A stretch of 64,000 nt of DNA, taken from contig QUOL01000023.1 in the NCBI GenBank assembly GCA_009761415.1, positions 62,001-126,000 on the forward strand, in the 5' to 3' direction. This document shows, in pieces, positions 1-8,900 of the stretch. The translations under genes and the position numbers were made by a program. Within the stretch, counting starts at the first letter, position 1. The number at the start of each line of letters is the position of its first letter. The notes below the pieces were generated by a model. That model was not told the origin of the DNA. It saw only the letters and a list, made by a program, of their open reading frames with translations, and made no database searches. Source of the stretch: Sarcomyxa edulis. Lineage: Eukaryota > Basidiomycota > Agaricomycetes > Agaricales > Mycenaceae.

Positions 1-30
1 GTCTTGGCACCCAACCCAACGTCTGGAGAA

Positions 31-2974
31 CTACCTCGACGACGTCGATGTCGACGCTGACGCTGCGGGAACAGACTCGACCGCATGAACAGGAATCCGA
101 CGAGGGCAGATGGGAGCACGACCAAAGGTGTCAGCGAAAGTCTGACAGTAGACTCGAGCGAAGTGACGTTCGGCCGCATCCAGTCTCTGCTCGAAGTTAC
201 GGTCAGTGGTGTCGAAGAGGCCGAACTTCTTCATCTCCTTGAGTTCCTGAGTATGCATAGGCCAGTCCATCATCAGTTTTCCGAGGGCCAAAACTTCGCG
301 ATACCTATTGTTCGGTTCTAGCGCCGCTAGACCAAGATTCTCCTTGGGAATCCCTTGGATGAGGAAGCTCTTCTCGCCATAAGAATTGTCGGAGAAGAAG
401 ACGTCGGTGACGCAAGACTCGCGAAGGCCATCCTTCCAAAGGTCAGCCCGAAGGTGACGATCCAAGGCCAACAACTCAAACCTCCAGTTCAACTCGCACA
501 GTTCCCACAAGATTTCCGACGTTATCTCGGGAGTGAACGCCTTCTAGAGAGCCTTCTCGTCGGTTGTCGGAATGATTGTGTTCTTCCATCGTAGGTTGTC
601 GGGGGTGGAACCTAGTACAACGGCGTCTCCGAACAGTGCGGTGAGACGAGTGATGTGGTCAAGACGAGTGATACGCGCTGGGCCGCAACGAGTTGACGTT
701 GACGAGGGAGGTGTCTGCTTCTGCTTCTTCTTGGACGCAGAAGAAGTGCTCGACGTTGGGGGAGGCTTGATGGGAAGGGAGGGGTGGATGGGTAGTGTCA
801 AGTTTTTTGCCGCTGCAGAGGTGGGGGGTGCAATGATTGGATTGAATGTTTTGGCTGCCGTAGACTCAGGTGCGACTCTCAAGGCCCGCCCTAGAAACGT
901 TCGCCAGGCCTGGTTTGGCGCCGCTGTGGGGGGATACGTCAAGGAGCCCATCGAAAAGGTGCACGCGCTGCGGGCGGCAATCCAATTGGCGAGATATTTG
1001 CCTTTGTTCTTCGTTCTGAGGAACAAGCCAAACTCAGGGAAGAGGTACCCAGTGCTCTTCAGAGCTTTCGTTGCATCTGCGCTGGGACGGCGGGAAGTAT
1101 CTACGTGACTTAAAGCATCTACCCAGATAGGAATGCCTGGAGGTAGACAGACATCGCTAGGTTCTACATACTTGTCGATTTTCTCCTGCGGAGAGGCATT
1201 GAAACGACGAGCCCCAACCTTTGCGACGGAAGGGGTAGGAGGTACGACAGCAGACGCAGAAGACACGGCAGCACGAGCAGGTGGCATCACAGCAGGCACA
1301 GAAGATGCGGCAGCAGGAGGAGGACTGTCGACGATCATCGGACTTGTCCCAGCGTCGTCGACGTTGGAGGTCGATGTCGCAAGACGAGAAGTTGACGAAG
1401 TGCCTTGTGCTGAACCTGGCCATTAGCAACAAGTGCATCTGAGTAAAATGCATCACTTACTCGGAGCACCCTCTGTATTTTGTGTCGATTCTGACGGACT
1501 AGATCAGCAAATGAAAAGACCTAACTATGCTTCGATGAACTTACGACGTCCTTCAGCAGGAGTACCCGCAACAGTTGACGATTTTTGCGACGAGTCGTCT
1601 GATCGAGTAGACAATAAGTAGTGGTCCCTCAACCAAGGAGGAAAGAACATACTGAGATTGCCTTGCGACAACCAGGGAATCATGTCAGCTCGTCCTTGAT
1701 AGAACCGCATATCACCAATCTCCAGTGGTTTGCCATAGAGGTTTGGTGGTGCCTTGGTCATTGGGGAATTGTAGGGCAGAAGACGAGCAACGATGGGCTC
1801 GTCGCCGTTCAGGTGCAATCCCGGATACCTCCTTCCCAGTCGCCGACACGCCTGAGCAGCGCCAAGAGCTGCATCACCAAAGTACAAGATATCATACGGC
1901 CTACATACCCCGTCCTCGTCCACCCAATGCTCGCATTCGATGCCCTTCGGTGCCTGCTCCTCAGTGACGTAGTTGATATTCATGTTGGGGGTCAACTCCT
2001 GTTTTCGACGCGACAACCAAACAGGTATCTTCATCTTCACCATCTGGAACGCAACTTGGGGATCGGCTGTGATACAGCCCATGACGTTCTCCGCCCCTTT
2101 AGGGTCATAGGTGTGCTTCTCCTTGAGACGTGGAGCGTAGTTAGCGTAGTAGTTGACGAAGGAAGTGATATCGAAATACAGGCGCTGGAATTCAGCAACC
2201 TGAATAACCGCCTCTTTGAGAATCATGGGAGACAGCCTGAGTTGCGACCACAGGTAGCTGAAGGCGTTGTAAGGCTCAGCGAGAACGCCGTTATTGGGTG
2301 ACTTATCCCTGAACTGCTGCACGTTCTCCTCAACTTCGTTCTTCAACAGACGTAGCTGTTCAATGCGATACTTTGCAATGCAGCCGAGTTTGATGGCATA
2401 GGCATTATTAGGGTCGACGTCGAGATCGTAGATGGTCGGTGTCCAATACGCGATAAAGAGTCGATCTTTTGGGTCGAACGTGGGACGAGGGATAACGGAA
2501 ATATGTGCGTATTGTTGAGTAAACCATTGGGGCCATCGGGTAAACTCGTATTGAGCAAACCGACCGTCCTTCCGTGCTTGGATGACCGCTTGTCCATAGT
2601 AGACACGAGGGATATAATCTATGTTGGGGGTGGTGATGATGTGCCATTCTAGAGGACTGGTGGGGTCGTTTGATCTTGGTTTGCATGGGAACGGGCTGAC
2701 TGCCAGGATATTGGCATCTAGATGGCCATACGCTAAACGAAAGTCAGCTTGTGTCTACCAGTAAAATAAACTAAGACTATAACTAACTCGCATCTCCAGG
2801 CCGTATATACTCCTGGAACGTCGGGGGTTTGGGTTTGACATATTCTTTGACCGGTGGTGGCGGCAACGCCCGAGACGTTGAAGGCGACAATCCTTGCAGC
2901 TCTGGAGGCACTACTTGATGTGCTGGAGGCGGCACTACTTGGAAAGCTGGAGGCGGAACGAAAGCTGGAGGCAT
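31..2974 (-). CDS. Unknown-function multi-exon protein, interrupted by an in-frame TAG
   Basis: Hand-spliced model on the minus strand: exon 2974-2788, intron 2787-2733, exon 2732-1545, intron 1544-1416, exon 1415-31 (stop TAG at 31-33). The exons sum to 2760 nt, exactly 920 codons. The N-terminus is proline-rich (MPPAFVPPPAF). The middle part is a dense globular-looking region rich in W, Y and P (for example QYEFTRWPQWFTQQ, AYWTPTIYDLDVDPNNAYA, GIECEHWVDEDGVCRPYDIL). It is followed by a Ser/Thr/Pro-rich linker and a C-terminal block (WELCELNWRFELLALDRHL). Codon 749 is TAG (plus-strand cta at 544-546), with the frame open on both sides, so this copy carries a nonsense mutation or needs readthrough. 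From memory, similar proteins occur in many copies in mushroom genomes; I know no function. It is divergent from the gene at 5914. The last intron is 129 nt and could hide a 38-nt microexon, but only direct splicing keeps the frame. The gene may continue left of the window. Confidence 0.7.
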
Positions 2975-3040
2975 TGAAGAAACTGACAAGAGATCGGTAA
3001 GGAAGGGCATTTACGCGTGGATAGAAAAGCTGTAGTCCAG

Positions 3041-3147
3041 TCAGGACAGACATAAGAGTCAATGTCCTGAGGCCAACAACGGACATAAGAGTCAACGTTG
3101 TTGACCAGCAAGGGAGTGGACATAAGAGTCAACTCTCCCTTGTCTGG
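3041..3147 (-). other. Hairpin triplet A (constant-cap hairpins)
   Basis: Three inverted repeats capped by the same 14 nt, read on the minus strand as TTGACTCTTATGTC (caps at 3049-3062, 3082-3095, 3119-3132). The stems differ: an 8-bp stem with TCAGGACA arms, a stem with CAACAACG arms, and a stem with CAAGGGAG arms that contains one mismatch. GAC and GTC inside the cap can pair, leaving a TCTTAT hexaloop and an unpaired TT on the 5' side. Cap spacing is 33 and 37 nt. All three lie in the intron 3183-2983. Confidence 0.9.
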
Positions 3148-3484
3148 TTGCAGCATGTCGGATGATGTGGATTGCGGACTTACGAGGACGAGTAAATGAT
3201 GTTCTAAGAGACAGGTCAGCACTCGAGTAACGACGAAGACGGGGATGTAACTCACCAGAAAAACACGAGAAGTCAGAACAAAGATGTGAGGCGCAAGGCG
3301 GAACTATCGAAAGGATAAGTTAGCACTAAGATAACCACAAAGGGGGAAAAACTTACTGGACAAGAGAAAAAACTGCGCGAAAACCGACGTGAAGACACGA
3401 GAAAGCAATAGAAGTTGAAGACAATGCTATAGGGGAGGGTGGGTTAGCCGCCAGCAAGAACAGAAGGTAAAAAATTTCCACCCC

Positions 3485-3587
3485 GGGACAGACATGAGAG
3501 TCAATGTCCCAGACACCACAACGGACATAAGAGTCAACGTCGTGGCTCACCAAAGGAGTGGACATAAGAGTCAACTCTCCTTTGGTG
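3485..3587 (-). other. Hairpin triplet B (constant-cap hairpins)
   Basis: Caps at 3491-3504 (TCTCAT variant), 3524-3537 and 3561-3574, minus-strand sense. Arms are GGGACA, CCACAACG (one A.C mismatch) and CACCAAAGGAG. Order and spacing (33 and 37 nt) are identical to triplet A. Several arm differences from triplet A are compensated on the other arm. The triplet lies inside the 237-bp intron 3663-3427. Confidence 0.9.
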
Positions 3588-3663
3588 TGTGGAAAAAACG
3601 AAAGAAGGGGAAGGACGATAGAAGAAGGGGGGGACAGGAATAGATAAGGAGAACAAGACTTAC

Positions 3664-4193
3664 CAAAAAATCAGGAAAAGCACGATGACGACGTAAAAGA
3701 CTGTGAGGGATAGCAGAGACGACGATGAGGAAGATGATGGACGATGGTGAGAAGAACGAGAACAATGAGGAATCGATGGACTTGGAGTTCAAGCTCCGAC
3801 CGAAAACAGCGCACGTGACCTGACGCGTCCTTCTTTCCGCAATTATTTTGCTACCTTCACGCGCCATTGAGGTCTTCCCTGGACTTGTGGTGCGTGTACA
3901 AGTTGGACTCAGACTCACTGACAATTTTTCTTCTATTATTCAGGCAAAGAGACTTATTTGAGTATAATATTTGCGTCTTGACGGATTCGACCCGAGTGCC
4001 GTAAGTGGCGTGTAGCCAGCGCCAGTTGGACTTAGACTTTTCTTCTCGCTACTTCGACGTCAACTTGCCTCACCCCTTCCGCACACCCTTCCTTTACCAC
4101 CTCCCCATCCCTTCCCCATCCATATTCCTTTCCCCATCTCCTTCCCCATCCTTTCCCCATCCCCTTCCCCATCCTTGTCCGTCCCCCCTCTTC
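3664..4193. promoter_or_regulatory. Bidirectional promoter region between the divergent genes
   Basis: This is the interval in which hairpin orientation flips from minus-sense to plus-sense, so both transcription starts should fall here. A plus-strand TATA-like stretch (gtataatattt, about 3962-3972) precedes a splice donor GTAAGTGGCG at 4001. A pyrimidine-rich run of repeated CCCCATCC units fills 4080-4190. AGTTGGACT occurs on both flanks (about 3901 and 4024). No protein-coding exon is recognised. Confidence 0.4.
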
Positions 4194-4283
4194 TACAGCT
4201 TGACTCTTATGTCGCTGTATCTTTGCACAGCTTGACTCTCATGTCGCTGTAACATCCTCACAGCTTGACTCTCATGTCGCTGT
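4194..4283 (+). other. Hairpin triplet C (constant-cap hairpins)
   Basis: Plus-strand caps at 4200-4213 (TCTTAT), 4232-4245 and 4265-4278 (both TCTCAT). All three have ACAGC/GCTGT arms, the shortest stems of the set. Spacing is 32 and 33 nt. They are probably inside a leader intron starting at GTAAGT 4001, but the acceptor is not certain. Confidence 0.85.
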
Positions 4284-4315
4284 TCTGTCTCCATTTCCTT
4301 CCTTCGAAATCGTTC

Positions 4316-4520
4316 AACTGCTTTATTCCTCGTCAGACTGGCGCGATACCACCAACGCCAACACTACCAGCAACTCAGGTTTCCTCGTACACCTCGATCT
4401 AGATACCTCAAGTTGGACCCAATTTTTTTTTCACCCGGCTCATTCCTCATCAGAACCGTGCTATACTACTAACGCCAACACTACCAGCACCTCACGTTTC
4501 GTCGTACGCCTCAAGTCAAC
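4316..4520 (+). repeat. Two imperfect direct repeats with branch-point and acceptor-like ends
   Basis: About 90 bp at 4320-4410 recurs at 4440-4520. Shared blocks include AACGCCAACACTACCAGCA, CTCATCAG or CTCGTCAG, and AAGTTGGAC or AACTTGGAC. The second copy contains TACTAAC followed 15 nt later by CAG, a textbook branch point and 3' splice site, so the repeats may be duplicated intron ends separating hairpin triplets C and D. Confidence 0.5.
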
Positions 4521-4545
4521 TTGGACCTTTTTTCCAAAAAAAACC

Positions 4546-4642
4546 CAGCTTGACTCTTATGTCGCTGTCTTCTATTCTTTCTCAAGTCTTGACTCTTATG
4601 TCGACTTGAAGACGATATCCGTCTTGACTCTCATGTCGACGG
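4546..4642 (+). other. Hairpin triplet D (constant-cap hairpins)
   Basis: Plus-strand caps at 4550-4563, 4589-4602 and 4624-4637 (the last is TCTCAT). Arms are CAGC/GCTG, TCAAGTC/GACTTGA and CCGTC/GACGG. Spacing is 39 and 35 nt. Confidence 0.85.
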
Positions 4643-4748
4643 CTTTCGTTCCCTTATCCCCCTTAGATATTTTATCGGCCTACTTTATTGAAGTTCACTC
4701 CAATTCCCCGTCTGCCATTGGGCAATCATCAGAAATGTGGATTTAAGA

Positions 4749-4869
4749 CCGTGTGCACGATGGGATACACGGGCTGGACAGAGGTGCCCCCTCTGTCTGG
4801 TGGGGTCTGTACTGTGTGCAGACTCAGCGAGTTCGATTCTCGCAGCCCGTCCCGTGGTCGCGCACACGG
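4749..4869 (+). ncRNA. tRNA-like cloverleaf on an extended stem
   Basis: The plus strand folds into a tRNA topology. The acceptor-like stem 4769-4775/4844-4850 has 7 bp. A first arm 4777-4784/4790-4797 has 8 perfect bp. A second arm 4805-4810/4818-4823 has a 7-nt loop. A T-arm GCGAG-TTCGATT-CTCGC (4827-4843) abuts the 3' acceptor strand exactly as in tRNA. The T-arm contains a perfect pol III B-box core (GTTCGATTC). Outside the acceptor, CCGTGTGC (4749-4756) pairs with GCACACGG (4862-4869). It is not a normal tRNA: the first arm lacks D-loop features, the 7-nt loop has no U33, and no tRNA isotype fits. It could be a tRNA-like ncRNA, a processing signal in the leader transcript, or a SINE head. 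Confidence 0.55.
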
Positions 4870-5625
4870 GTTATCATTATTCTCTATTTAATGTGAATCT
4901 TGTGTATTACTTGGTGAGTCGCTATACGTTCAGCGGATCCTTTCATGTCCTCACCTGTGGCTTGCATTCTAGGACATTCTTGTTGTATTCATACGGGCTT
5001 TCTTCTATACGGACATTTTCTTGTCTTTTCCTTATCTTTTTTGGGAGGCACATGTTTCTATACTACGTACTTTGTCTCGTGAGGTAAGTCTCTTCATTCA
5101 ACGCCTCACCGTTCTCGTTGACAAGTTGGCACATAAACGTAGAACACGCACCGTTAGTCATCGAGATTTAATTGGGATTTATGGTTATTTCTATTTACCT
5201 ACAAGGTGAGTCCCTTTGGTTGCAACTTCTCTTGCAGATTCTCATTGGAACTGTCCAGCATAGACAGCATAGACATAGACTATTCACGTGCTATAAGCAC
5301 CGTCAATTCGTACAATTTTTTGGGATTTTCAGGTTATGCCGGTCGATTCGCATGGTAAGTCTTTTCTATCTTCAAAGGTGGTTCAATGTTCTAATTGTTA
5401 TGTTTCTGCGCTAGTACATACAATAGTATAGGGGCTGTTTACACGTAACACGTGAAGTCGTTGGGGTCGTCGCCAAATAGCTTACACAATTTTTCCCTTC
5501 CATTATCCCGCGCACAGTCTCTTTCTCTCTCTCTCTCTTCATCACTCTTCCACTCCTTATCTCATATTCTTTTCACTCTCGTTATCCGTTCTCCCGCTTA
5601 GTGCTTTTTCGTTTTGTTCCTCCTG
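4870..5625 (+). other. Intron-rich noncoding leader of the plus gene
   Basis: No long reading frame is seen, but there are several strong splice pairs. A donor GTGAGTCGC near 4914 is followed by acceptor TTCTAG near 4972. GTGAGTCCC near 5204 is followed by TTGCAG near 5237. A donor GTAAGTCTT near 5355 is followed by CGCTAG near 5414. A further donor GTAAGTCTC lies near 5085. This looks like a multi-exon 5' untranslated leader (or a separate lncRNA). The stretch 5520-5600 is CT-rich. Confidence 0.4.
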
Positions 5626-5672
5626 GTAAGCACATTTCCTCCTCCCCTCTCGTCTCTACTTCAATCAGAGCA

Positions 5673-5766
5673 CGAAGAGTTGACTCTTATGTCCTCTTCG
5701 GGGAGCACGACGTTGACTCTTATGTCCGTTGTGCTCCCTAGAGCATTGACTCTTATGTCTGCTCTG
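5673..5766 (+). other. Hairpin triplet E (constant-cap hairpins) in a leader intron
   Basis: Caps at 5680-5693, 5713-5726 and 5746-5759 (spacing 33 and 33). Arms are CGAAGAG/CTCTTCG, GGGAGCACGACG/CGTTGTGCTCCC (12 bp with one G.T) and TAGAGCA/TGCTCTG. The triplet lies in a 203-bp intron 5626-5828 (donor GTAAGCAC, acceptor ATTGCAG) just upstream of the start codon at 5914. The second hairpin shares ACGACG/CGTTGT at the cap end with the second hairpin of triplet B. Confidence 0.9.
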
Positions 5767-5913
5767 GGCTCAACATTGAAAGCCCATCCCTACGAGTTAT
5801 CAGACGCATTGCTTACGTGGCATTGCAGACCAGCACTGTGTTCTCTCATTCCAGCGCGTTTTGCGCATCCTCAACGTCGTCAACACTAACGATATCGCTG
5901 CCCTTGCGTTACT

Positions 5914-8900
5914 ATGGCCCCAACAGCTCCCGGACTTCGAACTCGTTCTAGTGCTAGGCTTGCGAGTCAGCCTCCCAACGCGGCTGCTAGCAATGCAGCA
6001 TCCTCTACCAATGTAGCCTCTACTCCCCAAGACGTTGCGACACCCGCTCCTCATGGCAAGGTGAAGTTTGGGTTCAATTACTTGTTTTTTTTGTTAACTC
6101 ACTCGCCTCGTTACAGAAACGCAAAGCTACTTCTGTCTCCTTTTCCGATGCCGACGAAGACGAGTCGTCGCATGATAACCCAAGACCTGGGCGCAAGGTT
6201 GGCCCTCCTCAGAAGGTACTTCATTAAAAACTCGTTATGTGAACTACTGACTCATTGTGCATCAGCGAAAGGACGCCATGAAAAAAAAATCGCAGGCGAA
6301 GGTAGCGAATTCAGGCAAAGACAAGCCATCCCATGGAGAGGCTAGGTTAGTCTGGGATGCCTACGTAGTCAATCATATCACTTCTCGCCGTCTGCATTGT
6401 TGACTCTCATGTCCACTGCAGACGTGAATGTCTTCGAGTTGACTCTCATGTCCACGAAGACATTCAGTGTTCACATGTACGAAGTTGACTCTTATGTCCT
6501 TCGTATCTGTGAACGAACACGTACACCTTATTTCTACCTTCGAGACACAATGCTGACCTAAGAAAATATCTTACAGCTCTGGTCCGTCGAGTACAAACAC
6601 AACGGATAGGGCTGGGAAAAGCTCTGTCCCACGGCAGGGGTGAGTCTGTATATCTAGATTCTAATATTTGCCAGGAGCTAACACGTCTGACAGTGAATTG
6701 TACATCGAGCTACCAACCTACAAGTCAATATCCGCCTTCGTCCAACGTCCCTCGACGTCCGTACCGCAAGCCTCTCAACAAGTTTCAGACCCACGCCGTC
6801 GTTCACTGGACGATCGGTTTCGTGACCGTCCTACCACCCTCGTAGATGGACTCACTAAACGGACTCCCCTCCATCTCTCTCGGGCAAAAGAAAACGCCCC
6901 CAATACTCGTTACTTTTCTCCCATCGCCAGGTTGCAAACAAGCAACAACGAGGACAGGGACAGCACGCCTCGCCCGGTTGCAACGTACAGGGATAAAGGC
7001 CCTCGTTCAGAAGATTTAGGTCCAGAATTCGAACAAACCATGTCCAGGTTTGTTCCTTCTGCCCCACAGGCTGGCGCGGTGTCAGACTCTATATCAACTG
7101 CTTTGCGAGCACGTCCCATGCATGGAACATCCAACGACGCATCTCTTTCCTCGTCTCGACAACTTTCTGTGCCAGGGTCTGCTACTCCACGACCACCTGC
7201 ACCTTTTACACTGAAGCAGCAGCCTGCTTCTTCCCCATTCCGTCCAATTTCTTCGCTGCTGGAGTCTGCTGCTCCACCAACACCTGCACCTCCTGCTCCC
7301 TCTCCATCACGGCCTGTGCCAGCGTCAGTATTTGTGTCTCTGTCTCAACCACTGGCGCAAGCGCCCTCAGCGTCTACGGCGCAATCATCTCTGGCACAAG
7401 CGCCTTCGGCGTCTACGTCGCAACCGCCTTCAGCGTCTACGTCGCAACCACATTCTCTGGTGCAAGCGCCTTCTGCACCTTTGGTGTCTCGTCCCGTTCA
7501 ACAACCACCTGAAGCTGTTGGCGGATCTTCAGTGTCAGTGTCTCAACCACCTCCACCTCCACCTCCACCTCCAATACCTATGTCGACAAGACCCCCTTCA
7601 AAGCGGACCAATATGCAGCTGCCACCCTCGTCTCCTCCTGTTTCCGAGGCTTCGGATGAGTCTCCAGACAACGACATCACTCGGTCTCCGCCCACGTCTC
7701 CTGTACGGCCTCCTGAAGACGAGGATGAGGGTTTACCTTTCATTGAAAGTGACGACGAGCATCCGACCAATTTCCCGTATCTACATTCAGACGGAACCTC
7801 AACCTATCATTACGCTTACAACGATGTCTATGGGTTCACCTATGAGGCAAAGGGTTTGGTTCGCGGTGTCGTGACTCCTGAGGACAAGGAGAGTATGTCA
7901 AAGATAACTGTCAAAAATCTGTCTACCCGTAAATTCGTAGAAGTCCCCGCGGGGTGGTTGGCTACAGACATCGTTCAGAAGTATAATCTTACTGACGAAG
8001 ATATTCTCGGTCGTCTTAGGGAATTGAGGGGTGGTAAGGACTCGGGTAAGACTTCTGATCCAGAAGACATCGAGGAGGATAGCGATGATGATCAGGCCCC
8101 TCCGCCGCGAAAGAAATCTATTCAGGAGAGAACGGGTACGGCAAACGAAGATATGTCTATCTTCGAGTCTTCGCCATCAGGTTCCGACTACAGTGAGACT
8201 CGCAAAGCTCGTCGTGCTAAGCGCAGACGACTTGTGTCTTGCGAGTCGTCAGAGGATGACAGCGACGAGTCGTCGTTAGAGGATGAAGACGAGGAGCATT
8301 CTGCGCCTGCTGGTAAGAAGGGGGGTGGCAAGAGTTCGAAGGGCAAAGAGAAGGCCAAGGTGGCGAGCGGAGGAGATGACGAGGATGACGACGAGAAGAA
8401 GACAAAGAAGCTGGCTGCACGACGCAAGGGCAAGAAACACGGTACCTACTCGACGGCCGAGTTGGAGGAGATAAATATGTTTGGCGAGGAGATCAACGGC
8501 CGTATCGAAGCTTTTGCTGCTTCAATGGGACGATCCACTCACAGCATCCTCATTAAAGCCGGGCTCAAAGTCGTCAACGCAAGAGCAGACAACCTCGCCA
8601 ATCTTTACAAGCAGGTCTACGCTTTAGACCACAAGAAGCCAAAGAACGGTATGTCCTCATTTCTCATCTTGCTGTTGTGTACTGACCGAGTTCAATTCAC
8701 AGTCCCATTCACGGAATGGAACGCCGTTGTCAAGGATGCTTATCGCGCATGGTTGGGTCCCATCACAAAGGCCGATACCGAGGCCCGGGAAGAAAAACGT
8801 CAAGAGCTCAAGTCTCGTCTGTTCGTTGCCGGCAATTCCTCCTCAGACACAGTGCAATCTCCTGCATCTCGCATGAAGACGGCGGCAATGCAATTTTCTC

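Larger units (their letters stand above)
2975..3663 (-). other. 5' leader of the minus gene with four introns
   Basis: On the minus strand, good donor/acceptor pairs define leader introns 3663-3427 (237 bp), 3356-3304 (53 bp), 3255-3204 (52 bp) and 3183-2983 (201 bp). Short exons lie between them, one of only 20 nt (3203-3184). Donors read GTAAGT, GTAAGT, GTGAGT and GTAAGT. The first and last introns each carry a triplet of constant-cap hairpins and are four times longer than the two that do not. The start codon assumed for the gene (2974) lies 9 nt inside the exon after the last leader intron, in context TTCAATGCC. Confidence 0.6.

Noticed and set aside
2935..3574. Open frames through the hairpins (peptides containing TLMS)
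   Set aside because: The peptide motif arises only because the constant cap TTGACTCTTATGTC is translated in one frame. Splice signals place these stretches in introns.
3571..3924. 117-codon minus frame as the true N-terminus of the left gene
   Set aside because: It runs across a strong splice donor (GTAAGT at 3663) into hairpin-bearing intron sequence and cannot be joined in frame to the conserved exons; more likely leader sequence with a small upstream frame.
4769..4850. Cloverleaf as a functional tRNA gene
   Set aside because: The T-arm and acceptor are convincing, but the first arm is an 8-bp hairpin with a 5-nt loop, there is no U33 or sensible anticodon, and no canonical A-box. Reported as tRNA-like only.
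3041..6514. Constant-cap hairpins as a CRISPR array
   Set aside because: The repeats are short hairpins with variable arms and no uniform spacers, occur in introns of a eukaryote, and have no cas genes.
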